This document shows, piece after piece, positions 1 through 8,878 of a stretch of 64,000 nucleotides of DNA; the stretch's first letter is position 1; every line of letters starts with the position of its first letter. Made by a program: the position numbers and the translations under genes. The stretch comes from JAGQKC01 sp965223675. Lineage in GTDB: Bacteria > Nitrospirota > Nitrospiria > Nitrospirales > UBA8639. The notes below the pieces were generated by a model, which was not told where the DNA came from, ran no database searches, and saw nothing but the letters and a program-made list of their open reading frames with translations. The stretch spans positions 1,488,001-1,552,000 of the forward strand of contig OZ245013.1 in assembly GCA_965223675.1 (NCBI GenBank), in the 5' to 3' direction.

Positions 1-130
1 GTTTGTCATTTCTTAATAATCACTACTCTGCTTAAGATTTGTCCCCCTTTTTAAAATAGTCGTTTCTTCCGAATAGGCAGTAGCGAAATAGGATAGCAGC
101 CTGAGCTCAACTGCTTGAACAAAGTAACAA

Positions 131-1063
131 ATGAAACTCGAACCACCAACAACAGAACGCACCTTTCTCAAAGGACACGATCCCCTGAGTGGAACGACTA
201 TCCATGGGTGGCCAGCTGTGGTCTTCGGACTTCTCTTCGTCCTTGCCGGCATACCTATTGTTTTCGTTGGAATGGAGTGGATGGACTATCCCAAAAATTC
301 AATTCACGCCCCATTGTGGGTCATCGGAATTGCCGGAAGCACGTTTGTGGGAGGCGGTCTATGGCTAGTCATACATGGGCTACGAGGCCGGCGACGCATT
401 TGGAATATGGAACATGGCAAACGACAGTTGCCCACGAAACCTTGGCTGTGGGATTACCCCTGGCAAGCCCAGGGCATCACAGACAACAAGCTTCAGAGCG
501 TACTCAACAGTCTTATGGCTCTCATCGTGTTCGGAGTGTTTCTTGCTCCATTTAATTGGGTCGCGTTTATTCGGGAAGACAGTTCATTTTTTTGGCAGGG
601 AATCGTTGGCTTCCTCGATATGGTCATCGTAGTGGGAATTGGGAGTCGATTCCTTAGCAATCTCAAACAGTATCTGGCATTTGGAAATGCTCAACTACTC
701 TTTAACGACTTCCCGTTTTTCTTGGGAAACTCAATGTCCCTGACACTGAAACATGTCCCTACAGATATCTCTACTCTTCAACTCAACCTGAGATGTATAG
801 AAGAAGCCTACAAACTGCACGGGACGGCAGACAATAAAAAATCCGTCGTTGTCTGCTACCAGATATATAAAGATACACAATTAATTGAACGAGGGAATTT
901 TCGACCTGGAGGGGATCTGCACATCGCCTGGAGGCTTCCAGACGATAAATCCTTCTCATCGACGCCCAGTGAACGGCCAGCCAAATTTTGGGAACTGGAG
1001 GTGACAGCTGAACGGCAAGACGTCAACTATCAACGCCGCTTTCTCTTACCCGTCTATGCCTAA
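131..1063 (+). CDS. Four-helix membrane protein, function unknown
   Basis: Predicted 310-residue inner-membrane protein that I do not recognise. Four hydrophobic segments are visible at about residues 27-47, 62-84, 124-147 and 153-173. A basic, Trp-rich cytosolic loop (about 85-120) lies between the second and third. The last 130 residues are soluble and look beta-rich, ending in Arg-Arg-Phe-Leu-Leu-Pro. The overall shape (paired helices plus a C-terminal soluble domain) recalls DUF3592-like proteins, but no motif fixes this. The ATG at 131 is the first in frame and has no clear Shine-Dalgarno. It stands alone, 180 bases before the VanZ-like gene on the same strand. Confidence 0.75.
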   Translation: MKLEPPTTERTFLKGHDPLSGTTIHGWPAVVFGLLFVLAGIPIVFVGMEWMDYPKNSIHAPLWVIGIAGSTFVGGGLWLVIHGLRGRRRIWNMEHGKRQLPTKPWLWDYPWQAQGITDNKLQSVLNSLMALIVFGVFLAPFNWVAFIREDSSFFWQGIVGFLDMVIVVGIGSRFLSNLKQYLAFGNAQLLFNDFPFFLGNSMSLTLKHVPTDISTLQLNLRCIEEAYKLHGTADNKKSVVVCYQIYKDTQLIERGNFRPGGDLHIAWRLPDDKSFSSTPSERPAKFWELEVTAERQDVNYQRRFLLPVYA

Positions 1064-1244
1064 GACATTTCCCATGACACTCAATACTCTACCCTAAGCA
1101 AAGAGATGCAGGAGAAAAATCTTTCTTTTCTTGCAAACATTCTTCGAAAGGTGATATCCATATTTCAGAAAGCAAGGGAGCAACCCGATACAAAACGTGC
1201 ATCTGTAAACATGTAGAATTTGAGCAGAGAAGAAAGGGAAGTAA

Positions 1245-1769
1245 GTGAAGAAAAAGTCAAGCAACGAGGGACAACAAAACGTATATCTAGGAATTATCTG
1301 GTATTGGATGCCAGTGTTGGCCTTTGCATGGGCGATTGCGTATGTCTCATCACTCTCATCGCCAGAACATCATTTTCACTCATTCATTCATACCGTCAAT
1401 TCCCTCAATCCGATCGGAGGCAATATTTTTTCCAGGGTCAGCGATCAAATGTATCACCTCACAGAATATACGGTATTAGGCTTACTCACCTATCGCGCCA
1501 TTCGATTTTCGTGGGGAGAACAACTCGGGCCCGTCTCGGCATTTATCACGGTCATCACCATAACACTCTTTGGCCTATCCGATGAATTACACCAATTGTT
1601 TGTCCCTTTTCGCCGAATGGAGAGCTTGGATCTCATGGCCGATACCGTTGGAGGACTCGTAGGAGTCTTGCTTTGGGAATGGGCCTTGACTTTCTCTGCA
1701 ATCCGGCTACTCGAAGAACACCTTCCTTCCAAACTGCAACTAATCAGAACTACTAGCTCGAAGTGTTAA
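1245..1769 (+). CDS. VanZ-like family membrane protein
   Basis: A 174-residue membrane protein of the VanZ-like family. Segments are seen at about residues 16-36, 74-88, 97-112 and 134-152. The diagnostic patch is a His-x-x-Glu-Tyr motif (71-75) followed by Ser-Asp-Glu-x-x-Gln (112-117), Pro-x-Arg (121-123) and Asp-x-x-x-Asp (129-133), as in family members. VanZ proteins alter envelope properties and can confer low-level teicoplanin resistance, but most chromosomal members have no known function. The start is GTG at 1245, preceded by a purine-rich AAGGGAAG. A longer frame starting near 1220 is a shadow. Confidence 0.8.
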   Translation: MKKKSSNEGQQNVYLGIIWYWMPVLAFAWAIAYVSSLSSPEHHFHSFIHTVNSLNPIGGNIFSRVSDQMYHLTEYTVLGLLTYRAIRFSWGEQLGPVSAFITVITITLFGLSDELHQLFVPFRRMESLDLMADTVGGLVGVLLWEWALTFSAIRLLEEHLPSKLQLIRTTSSKC

Positions 1770-1878
1770 CACAACCTTCCTCCCGTTCTACGAAACAGCT
1801 TTAAAGTAGGGACTTACGTGAATGTCTGTCCCCGATATCGAAAATGCTGACCTCCGAGAGGCCAATCTCCGGGTTGCT

Positions 1879-2109
1879 CTACTCATAGGACACGGCATAG
1901 AATCCGGCTGCTTGCCAGTCGACATATTCAGTATCACTTGTAAAAGCTTCTCTTGGAGAAATGTTGGCTGTCCCAATAAAAGTTGCCTTCCAATTGGATT
2001 CCCTGATTATAGCCTCGATTGTATGAGTCCATTGCCAGGATTGCATAAATAAGTTCTGATGAAGTCGCCACTTTACCGTTCCTCTCAAAAATTCCTTCTC
2101 AATATTCAA
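1879..2109 (-). CDS. Possible gene fragment next to the IS element
   Basis: A 76-codon open frame without clear family features: Trp-rich (four Trp) with a plausible soluble composition. It ends in Ser-Tyr-Glu and lies about 100 bases from the left end of the IS3 element. No ribosome-binding site is visible, and the start (TTG at 2109) is weak. It may be the remnant of a gene damaged by the insertion, or a chance frame. The opposite strand also has an open frame here. Confidence 0.2.
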   Translation of the reverse strand: MNIEKEFLRGTVKWRLHQNLFMQSWQWTHTIEAIIRESNWKATFIGTANISPREAFTSDTEYVDWQAAGFYAVSYE

Positions 2110-2206
2110 CTTAATATTTCAATTGTTTTCTCTTTTCTCGAAAGGTCTTCCAATCCATAAAATCCAATAAGCTTATTTTTTGCTCCGGTGTTTGCTCCTT
2201 AGCTAA

Positions 2207-2233
2207 TGTAGTGGTCAAGTATTAGTGGACACT
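2207..2233. repeat. IS3-type terminal inverted repeat, left
   Basis: Outer end of the IS element. It pairs imperfectly with the reverse complement of 3405-3431: the AGTGGTC block and the GTGGACACT block are identical, with an AT-rich, less conserved stretch between them. The orfB stop codon (2215-2217) lies inside this repeat. Confidence 0.85.
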
Positions 2234-3059
2234 GGCTTAGGAGATTGCCAGAGGGCCTCTTGCTCCTCTGGTGTCCTGTACTGATTATAACTGTGAAACC
2301 GCTCCTGGTTGTAATAGGTCATCAGATATCTCCCGATATCGTAATGTCCTTCCTGAATGGTGTGATAGCCGTCGACTGGAACCCATTCAGTCTTCAGACT
2401 CCGAAAGATTCGTTCCATGGGAGCCTTGTCCCAGCAATTCCCTTTCCGACTCATACTTTGTCGAATCTGATGCTGGGCAAGTTGCTGACGATACCGCTCA
2501 CTTCGATACTGCACACCTTGATCTGAGTGGAAGAGGAGGCCAGGTTGGGGCCGTCGTGTTTCAACCGCTCGCCGAAGCGCTTGAGCGACTAAGGCGGTGT
2601 CCGGCGTGGTGGAAAGACTCCACCCCACGATCCGACGGGCATAGAGACTGAGCACGACGGCCAGATAGGTCCACTGGCCCGCCATCCGTACATATGTGAT
2701 ATCGCCACACCACACCTGATTGGGCGCCGTCGGGGAAAACGCGCGGTTCAGCTGGTTGGAAGTCACTAGGGTCTCTGGCTGAGCCGGGCGATACTTCGGC
2801 TTACCTGGTTGCTTACTCACTAACTGATACAGCTGCATCAGACGACGGGCTCGCCACCGACTCACCCCCAATGCGTGGGCCATCGTGCGAGAACCCATAG
2901 CCCTCCTACTTCGTTGATGCACCTGTCGAGCTTGGTGCTGCAAGTGCAGGGCCGGGGGAGGGGCCTCGGACGTTTGAGCCACGCATAATATCCGCTCCGA
3001 CGAATTCCCAAGACCTGCGAGACTACGGTGAGGGGATAGTCGTGTTACAATTGTTTCAT
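2215..3059 (-). pseudogene. IS3-family orfB transposase (DDE), broken
   Basis: The DDE integrase half of the transposase. The intact stretch (2215-2982, 255 codons) holds the catalytic triad contexts: Trp-Cys-Gly-Asp-Ile-Thr, His-Ser-Asp-Gln-Gly, and the Glu in Asn-Cys-Trp-Asp-Lys-Ala-Pro-Met-Glu. The natural start is the ATG at 3059, overlapping the end of orfA. Reading from there gives Met-Lys-Gln-Leu and then a TAA (3045-3047). The frame then continues with a typical orfB N-terminus (a Val-Leu-Gly-Ile-Arg-Arg-Ser-Gly-Tyr-Tyr motif) up to about 2965-2970, where it shifts into the 255-codon frame. One stop plus one frameshift make it a pseudogene. Confidence 0.88.
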
Positions 3060-3366
3060 CAGCGCATACCGAGCCGATCGGTCTCGATGAAAAGCGTGGC
3101 CGCTTTTTTTAAAATGGCTTTCTCCATCTTCAGGCGTTTCACCTAGGCTTCTAGTGTCTGGATGCGTTGCTGTTCTGGTGTCAACGCTTGCCCGTTGGGG
3201 GAACTCCCGAAACCTCGGCCTTAACCTGTGCCAGCCAGCGTCGCAACGCTGTATCTCCAATATTGAGCGCCTGACACGCTTGCATTACGGAATACCCCTG
3301 TTGCCGCACGAGTGCTACCGCTTCACGTTTGAACTCCGTCGTAAAGCTCCGTCGTGCTCGTCTCAT
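3059..3366 (-). pseudogene. IS3-family orfA (HTH), broken
   Basis: N-terminal HTH subunit of the IS3 transposase. It begins Met-Arg-Arg-Ala-Arg-Arg-Ser-Phe-Thr-Thr-Glu-Phe-Lys with a clear HTH_Tnp pattern through Trp-Leu. The frame hits a TGA at 3181-3183. The homologous continuation (Leu-Thr-Pro-Glu-Gln-Gln) lies in the -1 frame and itself has an in-frame TAG before a Leu-Lys-Met-Glu-Lys-Ala-Ile-Leu-Lys-Lys-Ala stretch. Its end (TGA at 3059-3061) overlaps the orfB ATG, the usual IS3 coupling point. The -1 shift is far upstream of the programmed site, so decay is the likelier explanation. Confidence 0.85.
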
Positions 3367-3404
3367 TGCTCACCTCGTTTGGTTTGTAGTTTATCACCTA
3401 AACG

Positions 3405-3431
3405 AGTGTCCACATTTATTAGACCACTTCA
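3405..3431. repeat. IS3-type terminal inverted repeat, right
   Basis: Right end of the IS element, upstream of orfA. Its reverse complement begins TGAAGTGGTC and contains TGTGGACACT, matching the left repeat. It would also carry any IS promoter for orfA. Confidence 0.85.
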
Positions 3432-3581
3432 GCCATATATCTTGCGACCTTAAGCAATATCTGGCGAACAACTTTTCCTACGAAATACACTCAATATATC
3501 ATACGGCTACAAAATGCATCCCTGTCATACATAAAACAGCTGAATATTCTTCTACAATCTCATAGCACCTGAAGTCAGAGC

Positions 3582-4205
3582 CTATTGCCCTCCAACCAAT
3601 TCCTTCACACACCTTACATTAATGGTTCCTCCGGCAAGACTCTCCAACTCAGAAGAAGAAACCTTACCTTTCTTCACCTTCCACGTCAGGAGCGCACCAC
3701 CCGTCGCACCAGACACTTCCTTGGATTGCACATTGACCGTCAATCCATTTCGAAGCCGTTTTTGTTTTCCTTTTCCCCCTCCTCGAAATGCTGGATTATT
3801 GAGAAGGGCACCTAACCCGGACGCCACAGGAGAAATCATGATCTGAGCCTCTACCGATTTCTCATCTTTTACATAAACGTGTTTTATAGTTGTGCCTCCA
3901 CCAAAAGCTGCTGTGCCAACGACCTCTCGTGTCCCTTCTCCCGCCTGAACCCATTTTTGATGCTCTTTGGCAAAGCACCCAAGCAACCAAGTGCCTTTTT
4001 GCTCTTTAAATATCTCGTAGACATAGTCAAAGTCTCCGGAAGCCGTTCCATAATTTCCATCTTTTAAATTTTGGCTGATTGTTTGAAGAACATCTAAAAT
4101 CTCTTCTAAACGAGAGTCTTCTTCTCCAAATACAGGAGTCCACACACATAGATTCACAACACCGACTAAACCAATTGTTTGAAGCCACCTTCTCACGATG
4201 TCCAT
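3582..4205 (-). CDS. Exported protein of unknown function
   Basis: A 207-residue protein with a cleavable signal peptide: a basic start, a hydrophobic core, and a Val-Phe-Gly-Glu cleavage region near residue 27. A short acidic helix follows. The rest is Gly-, Lys- and Val-rich, with a basic Gly-Lys patch near residue 150 and a Cys near each end of the mature protein (Cys77 region and Cys200 region). I do not recognise the family. The ATG at 4205 has a good GAGGAGG ribosome-binding site eight bases upstream. It lies just beyond the IS element and is transcribed toward it. Confidence 0.75.
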   Translation of the reverse strand: MDIVRRWLQTIGLVGVVNLCVWTPVFGEEDSRLEEILDVLQTISQNLKDGNYGTASGDFDYVYEIFKEQKGTWLLGCFAKEHQKWVQAGEGTREVVGTAAFGGGTTIKHVYVKDEKSVEAQIMISPVASGLGALLNNPAFRGGGKGKQKRLRNGLTVNVQSKEVSGATGGALLTWKVKKGKVSSSELESLAGGTINVRCVKELVGGQ

Positions 4206-5122
4206 TGATGCCCTCCTCGCAAAAAGTCAACAATTCATCCCTCTATCCCTTAGGCAGAATACCATAGGGCGAATAAACCATCCAATATGTGGAAGAGGAA
4301 CAAGGCATTCACCTTTGTTCCTCTTAAACTTTTGTATAGGCATATCGATTCGTCATACATACTTACGAATTTATAAAGAAAACGATGGGTTTCGACTCAT
4401 CCTGGTGAATGAGGATGAGAGTGAAAATGAAGTTAGCAAATCGCGTTTTCTTAGATGAAAAAAGGCACAGCCCCAAATACTCTACCGGCAAAGTCTGTAT
4501 CGAAAGAAATAGGGCTGGCGATTTCATCGTCATAGCATATTCTTCAAATAGCATCACCCTCTTATCAATAAGTTGAAGCAACCAGTGACGGCTCAGAAAT
4601 ATGACCCTGTAGATGAATCCGACAAACTCAATGAACCCATGGAAGAGGTAAAGAAAAAGGTAATAGATTTCCTAAATGAGTGAGGGATCTGTGATCTTTT
4701 GGGGGGATAAGAAAGTAAGTTTCAGTGGAATATATACGCTCAGAAATACACTCCATTTAATGGGGACAGTATCTGATGGCACCATTTAGGATTTAAGCTC
4801 AATTTATCCACGCTATAATCATGCGACGGTTTATTGCATATTTACGGTCCATATCATATCCTGAGCATAGTGTTCTTTGCATGTACGAAAACGAGACGGT
4901 GAATCTGAAATCCTGGATTCACTCTTCAACAATTACCTAGAGTATGAAGAGAAACATGGAGATGCCTGCCGTTGGTAGAGACTTCGTAATGATGATAGAT
5001 TCAACGGTTAGAACGATGTTTGCCCGTGGGCTCAATACTTAAAGATATCTTTAAGAAAAATGATTGAGAACACTTAGCACACCTGACTGTCAATAACGTC
5101 ATACGACCCCAAACGTTTCCTT
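4206..5122. other. 917-base stretch without a convincing gene
   Basis: AT-rich sequence between the exported protein and the methyltransferase. Open frames on both strands overlap and have no family features. One short plus-strand frame (4585-4683, GTG start, 32 residues, acidic/Lys-rich and ending in a helical Glu-Val-Lys-Lys-Lys-Val-Ile-Asp-Phe-Leu stretch) looks like genuine coding sequence, possibly the tail of a lost gene. No tRNA, terminator or repeat is obvious. Confidence 0.5.
4585..4683 (+). CDS. Possible gene remnant, 32 residues
   Basis: Short frame with protein-like composition: Asp/Glu/Lys-rich and amphipathic at its C-terminus. Upstream, the same frame stays open only to a TAG about 40 bases before, so a longer ancestor would have been truncated. 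No ribosome-binding site. It is either the decayed 3' end of a gene or chance. Confidence 0.15.
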   Translation: MTAQKYDPVDESDKLNEPMEEVKKKVIDFLNE

Positions 5123-5971
5123 ATGATCACCCCATCATCACGCTCAAACCCTTACCCACCACGATACCTCTGTGCACTTCCAAAGAAAGATTACTGGTCG
5201 ACACCGTTCGCAGAAAGCCTACTGTCCCAATTAGATCTTCCATTGGGTGTCACAATTTTAGATGTGACCTGCGGGAGCGGGTTGCCCACATTTTATTTAG
5301 CTAATCATGTAGGACCGACTGGTAAAGTGATAGGGTTAGATGTTAGCGAATCGCAACTCATACGAGCTCGAACGTATCAAGGGTCACATTTTCCGTGGCT
5401 TGAATTTCGTCATGGAGATGTTCGAAACCTTCCTGCTGACCTAGAGCAAGTTGATCGTATCACTGGCAATTTATCCTTCATGTTCTTTCGGCCCAATCGA
5501 AAAGAAGCGCTTCAACAATTAGTCCAGTTTCTCAAACCTGGAGGCCAGTTAGTTTTAACATTTCCCTCGCTTGGCACATTTGATTCACTGTGGAAACGGG
5601 TAGATCAAGAAATGACCGTGCGAGGCCTCCTGAAAGAAAGGCAAGCCTTGACGGAGTATCGAGAAGAACGACCATCAGCCAATAATGCAAAACAGTGGCT
5701 CAAAGAAATAGGCTTGGAACGTGTAGAGGTCAATGAACACCCCCTGGAGGTTGAAACTGAACCGGGACAGGCGTTCCTCCATCACCCTTTATTGAGAGGA
5801 GGATTTCTTGACGATATTTATGAATGTTTCACAGACCAGAATCTTGCTGAAAGCTTTATGAATGTCATAGCCAATGACATTCGAAGTTTTGTGCCCTTGA
5901 TTGCTCAACGCTGTGTGATGTCAGGTTGGCGTCCTCTTTCAGAAAACGAATCATTCGACCAATTCATCTGA
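5123..5971 (+). CDS. SAM-dependent class I methyltransferase
   Basis: A 282-residue soluble methyltransferase with a Rossmann fold. Motif I is at residues 45-53 (Ile-Leu-Asp-Val-Thr-Cys-Gly-Ser-Gly), with the ribose-binding acidic residue at Asp73 (Gly-Leu-Asp-Val-Ser). A motif II-like Gly-Asp-Val-Arg-Asn-Leu-Pro follows, as in UbiE/Methyltransf_11 enzymes. The third residue of the usual Asp-x-Gly-x-Gly-x-Gly is Thr, a mild departure. Substrate unknown. It ends six bases before the amidohydrolase lipoprotein gene and probably shares a transcript with it. The ATG at 5123 has no strong ribosome-binding site. Confidence 0.85.
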   Translation: MITPSSRSNPYPPRYLCALPKKDYWSTPFAESLLSQLDLPLGVTILDVTCGSGLPTFYLANHVGPTGKVIGLDVSESQLIRARTYQGSHFPWLEFRHGDVRNLPADLEQVDRITGNLSFMFFRPNRKEALQQLVQFLKPGGQLVLTFPSLGTFDSLWKRVDQEMTVRGLLKERQALTEYREERPSANNAKQWLKEIGLERVEVNEHPLEVETEPGQAFLHHPLLRGGFLDDIYECFTDQNLAESFMNVIANDIRSFVPLIAQRCVMSGWRPLSENESFDQFI

Positions 5972-5977
5972 GGCACA

Positions 5978-7228
5978 ATGACTTTCGCAAAGACATATAT
6001 TTCCTTATTAACGCTGACCGCAATGTGTACACTCTTCATCGGTTGCAATCTCATCGGTGGGGCTTTTGAACATGAGCCTCAGGACCTAGAAAAAAAGATC
6101 AGCCCGCAAGCACGCGCATTAATAGAGCAAGCCTTTGAAGGCATTGATGCCTCACAACTTCGTGATTATCATACGCACATGCTCGGAGTGAACACAGAGC
6201 AAAATGGAAACTTTGTGAATGAAGGCTGGCAATCACCGTTTCATGGGTTAATCCATTACATTCAGTTTGAAGTCTATAAGAGTGCCGCGGGCATCACCGA
6301 TGTCGAACAGGCCGATGAACAATATGTTTCTCGTTTGAAAAATCTCATCCAATACATGCCGCAACATGGAAAATTCGGAATCATGGCCTTTGATTATTTC
6401 CACGATGAAGAAGGTAATCCCATTAAAGAGCTCAGCACGTTTCGTGTACCTAATACCTATGTCATCGAAAAAGTGAAAGAGCATCCAAATCTGTTCTTTC
6501 CCATCATTTCAATACACCCATACCGAAAAGACGCCGTAGACACATTGATCTATTATGCAAAAGAAGGTGTAAGATTCGTGAAATGGTTGCCGAATGCAAT
6601 GGGGATTCACCCTGCTTCAAAAAGTATGAATGATCGACTTGTAGCATACTATCGAGTCATGCATGACTATGAGATGGCGCTCATCACACATACGGGTGAC
6701 GAGAAAGCCACGGAAGCAGAAGAGTTTCAAAATTTCGGCAATCCGTTATTTTTAAAAAAGCCCTTAGACATGGGAGTGAAAGTGATCATGGCCCATGTCG
6801 CAAGTTTGGGAGAATGTAAAGAAGCGGATGCTGAATTCTGTACACCTGGAATCCCGTATATCGATCTTGCGATTGGGATGTTGGAAGACCCTAAGTATCA
6901 AAATCTCTTGTTTGCTGATATCTCTGCGTTGACGCAGGATAATCGAAAAGACAATCTCGATAAGGTCCTTGAAAATGAGGCGATTCACTCAAACTTGATT
7001 AATGGCAGCGATTATCCACTACCAGCTGTCAATATTGTTATTCAGACCAGAACGCTCGAGTCGGCTGGATACATTACCCCCGAAGAACGAGAGTCACTTA
7101 ATGAAATCTATGACTTTAACCCCCTCCTCTTCGACTTTGTCCTTAAACGGACTCTCCGACACACCAAAACTGGAGCAAAATTCCCCGTGTCCGTCTTTTT
7201 GGAACATCCCAATCTCCCCACACAGTAG
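5978..7228 (+). CDS. Amidohydrolase-family lipoprotein
   Basis: A 416-residue protein with a lipoprotein signal (Leu-Phe-Ile-Gly-Cys, Cys23) followed by a metal-dependent hydrolase TIM barrel of the COG2159 type. Metal ligands are visible in order: His65-x-His67 (Asp-Tyr-His-Thr-His), Lys202 in Val-Lys-Trp-Leu-Pro, His238, His273 and Asp345 (Gly-Ser-Asp-Tyr-Pro). The full ligand set suggests an active enzyme. An envelope-anchored member of this mostly cytosolic superfamily is unusual; the substrate is unknown. The start is supported by GAGG five bases upstream, overlapping the end of the methyltransferase gene. Confidence 0.88.
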   Translation: MTFAKTYISLLTLTAMCTLFIGCNLIGGAFEHEPQDLEKKISPQARALIEQAFEGIDASQLRDYHTHMLGVNTEQNGNFVNEGWQSPFHGLIHYIQFEVYKSAAGITDVEQADEQYVSRLKNLIQYMPQHGKFGIMAFDYFHDEEGNPIKELSTFRVPNTYVIEKVKEHPNLFFPIISIHPYRKDAVDTLIYYAKEGVRFVKWLPNAMGIHPASKSMNDRLVAYYRVMHDYEMALITHTGDEKATEAEEFQNFGNPLFLKKPLDMGVKVIMAHVASLGECKEADAEFCTPGIPYIDLAIGMLEDPKYQNLLFADISALTQDNRKDNLDKVLENEAIHSNLINGSDYPLPAVNIVIQTRTLESAGYITPEERESLNEIYDFNPLLFDFVLKRTLRHTKTGAKFPVSVFLEHPNLPTQ

Positions 7229-7353
7229 AAATTTCATATTTTCGACTTAATAGAAAGAGGCGCGATGTGACGTTCGACTATTCTATGGACGGTCTAAAGT
7301 GAGGCCAGAGAAAGATACAATGCCGGAAAGAGCCATCGCATTGGGTCAATCAA

Positions 7354-7710
7354 TCACGATGGCGATGGTTGGGAAACGAGTGGGTAAGAGGGTGAAATTT
7401 CAGAAAAGGCCCGGTTGCGTCGTCGTGTTTGTCGATCCAGTTTATCCGTAAGTTCATGAAGGACTATCTCTTGACGCTTCAGCATTCTCTCAAGTTCCGT
7501 GATTTTCATCTGTTGAGGATCAGAGAGGGACTCGATACATTCAGCTTGGGAAGAACCTGTATATGTGTACGACGTACATTGCCAAGGAATGGACGGTTCA
7601 GCAGCCACCACTGGAAAAGAGACTAGTAGAAAACCACAGGCCACTCCACAAAGAAGAAGATGATATTTCCACAACTGATGCCTACACGAAACGAAAGGTA
7701 TATTCAACAT
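7354..7710 (-). CDS. Small exported coiled-coil protein
   Basis: A 118-residue protein with a long N-terminal signal (hydrophobic core about 18-35, cleavage at Ala-Ala-Glu near 37). The mature part has two Cys (about 45 and 58) that could pair, then a predicted coiled coil (about 68-98) rich in Leu, Lys and Arg, and a Ser/Pro tail. Family not recognised. The ATG at 7710 has a strong GGAGGAGG site directly upstream. Convergent with the amidohydrolase gene. Confidence 0.7.
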   Translation of the reverse strand: MLNIPFVSCRHQLWKYHLLLCGVACGFLLVSFPVVAAEPSIPWQCTSYTYTGSSQAECIESLSDPQQMKITELERMLKRQEIVLHELTDKLDRQTRRRNRAFSEISPSYPLVSQPSPS

Positions 7711-7811
7711 AGCCTCCTCCTTCGTTCAATCGAATTAAGGATATCACGTTGTGAAAGTCTTGAACAACAGGTACGTGTCTCAGGTGCAAAGCACTTTAGT
7801 GTCATCTTCGA

Positions 7812-8186
7812 CTATCGAAATATATCCTCCATACTTTTTAGCGCTTTTGAGCTGGTCCTTCTGAGAATATCCTCTGTTTTTGAAGTGAGCCGAACATATT
7901 TTGTGCGCGTAGTGGTCGCTCTGACCTCCAGATACTTGGCATCTTTAGCATTTTGAATAGCACGTCTGGCCTGTGAGGCAGAAAGCTGGGGAATAATCTT
8001 TTCTGCATCACTCATTGACACGGGAATCTTTCTCAATTGCTTTAAAAATAATTCTGAAAACAATGTCCAATAGTAACTTTGCTGAAGTTTCGGCTCTCTC
8101 GCAAATGCCGTAATCCATTCTTGTGCAGCTTCTTTGTTGACAGCCTCAATATATCTCATGATTTCCTTATCAGAAAATCGCTTCAA
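7812..8186 (-). CDS. Putative winged-helix DNA-binding protein
   Basis: A 124-residue basic protein. The N-terminal 55 residues look all-helical. Residues about 61-86 form a helix-turn-helix-like segment (Ser-Asp-Ala-Glu-Lys-Ile-Ile-Pro then Ser-Ala-Ser-Gln-Ala-Arg-Arg-Ala-Ile), and about 87-100 resemble a beta wing (Tyr-Leu-Glu-Val-Arg to Tyr-Val-Arg-Leu-Thr). This suggests a small transcription factor, but no named family is recognised. It is divergent from the His-rich protein gene, with a palindrome (8253-8271) in the shared intergenic region, so it may control that gene and itself. Confidence 0.6.
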   Translation of the reverse strand: MKRFSDKEIMRYIEAVNKEAAQEWITAFAREPKLQQSYYWTLFSELFLKQLRKIPVSMSDAEKIIPQLSASQARRAIQNAKDAKYLEVRATTTRTKYVRLTSKTEDILRRTSSKALKSMEDIFR

Positions 8187-8252
8187 TTTGAAAACTCCTT
8201 TGCAATGACCAAGTGACTAAATTCACAGATTGACTGCCAAGCAATAAAATAC

Positions 8253-8271
8253 TAATACAAAATACGTATTA
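8253..8271. promoter_or_regulatory. Inverted repeat, possible operator
   Basis: TAATAC and GTATTA arms separated by seven bases, with a perfect ten-base palindrome AATACGTATT (8261-8270) inside. It sits in the AT-rich divergent region about 70 bases upstream of the winged-helix gene. A natural candidate for that regulator's binding site, by inference from position only. Confidence 0.35.
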
Positions 8272-8441
8272 TGTCAATATGCAAGTTGTTGTTTATACTA
8301 ATATTATTATATTTACACTGATCATTTTGAATTCATTTAACTAGTCATATTGACATGTATAATGATTATTCCTATACTGCCAGATGTCTCTTCAATTATT
8401 CTTCCTTGGGTTTCAATCATTCTCATCAAAGGAGGTGTACC

Positions 8442-8855
8442 ATGAATGTAGGCCATTCAACCTCTGGTCGTACCGTATTCCTAACATTGAATAAAAAACG
8501 TCTAAGCAGTATGCGTCTAACGGTCATCGCAGCCTGCATACTACTCCTTACATTGGGTGGGGCCTCATCTGCGTGGGCAGGAGCATTCCTGACCGGTAAC
8601 GGCGCGCCAATTCAGCGTACAAGCTTTTCAATTCACATTGGACCTGGAGGCGGTGTTCATCTAGGATTTGGGAGGCATCGACATGGATTCCGTGGAGCCT
8701 ATGGACACTCTCACAGACATTTCGGTCATCGTCATTATTTTAAACCTTCCAGGCCTTTTTACAGGCATAATTATGGGCACAGACATTATTGGAAACGTCA
8801 TAAGCATGGTGGCCACTTTAGGGGCAAGAGACAGTATCGAAGACATCGACATTGA
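8442..8855 (+). CDS. Exported histidine-rich protein
   Basis: A 137-residue protein: a signal peptide whose hydrophobic core lies at about 27-45 (cleavage near Ala-Trp-Ala-Gly, residue 46), then a mature region dominated by His, Arg, Gly and Tyr with repeated Gly-His-x-His/Arg-His-Tyr patches. Such chains bind metal ions or coat the envelope; the role here is unknown. The start at 8442 is chosen for its near-perfect AAAGGAGGTG site. A second ATG at 8511 would give a more usual signal-peptide length but has no such site. An excellent terminator follows, so it is probably monocistronic and may be strongly expressed. Confidence 0.75.
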   Translation: MNVGHSTSGRTVFLTLNKKRLSSMRLTVIAACILLLTLGGASSAWAGAFLTGNGAPIQRTSFSIHIGPGGGVHLGFGRHRHGFRGAYGHSHRHFGHRHYFKPSRPFYRHNYGHRHYWKRHKHGGHFRGKRQYRRHRH

Positions 8856-8878
8856 AGCTAGGCATACTATCGTCCTAT

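Larger units (their letters stand above)
2207..3431 (-). mobile_element. Degenerate IS3-family insertion sequence
   Basis: A 1,225-base element bounded by imperfect 27-base terminal inverted repeats (2207-2233 and 3405-3431), both starting TG and sharing AGTGGTC and GTGGACACT blocks. Inside, on the minus strand, are an orfA-like HTH reading frame and an orfB-like DDE integrase, the classic IS3 arrangement. Both frames are broken (see the pseudogene entries), so it cannot supply its own transposase. No target-site duplication is evident: the flanks are TAA and GCC. Loss of both the frames and the duplication points to an old insertion. The ends look intact enough for possible mobilisation in trans. 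Confidence 0.9.

Noticed and set aside
1822..2052. Plus-strand frame with Ala-Asp-Leu-Arg-Glu-Ala-Asn-Leu-Arg, hinting at pentapeptide repeats
   Set aside because: Only two repeat units are present and the rest of the frame is unlike any pentapeptide protein; no ribosome-binding site.
3045..3260. 71-residue minus-strand frame inside the IS element
   Set aside because: A shifted reading of orfA; homology to transposase HTH lies in the other frames.
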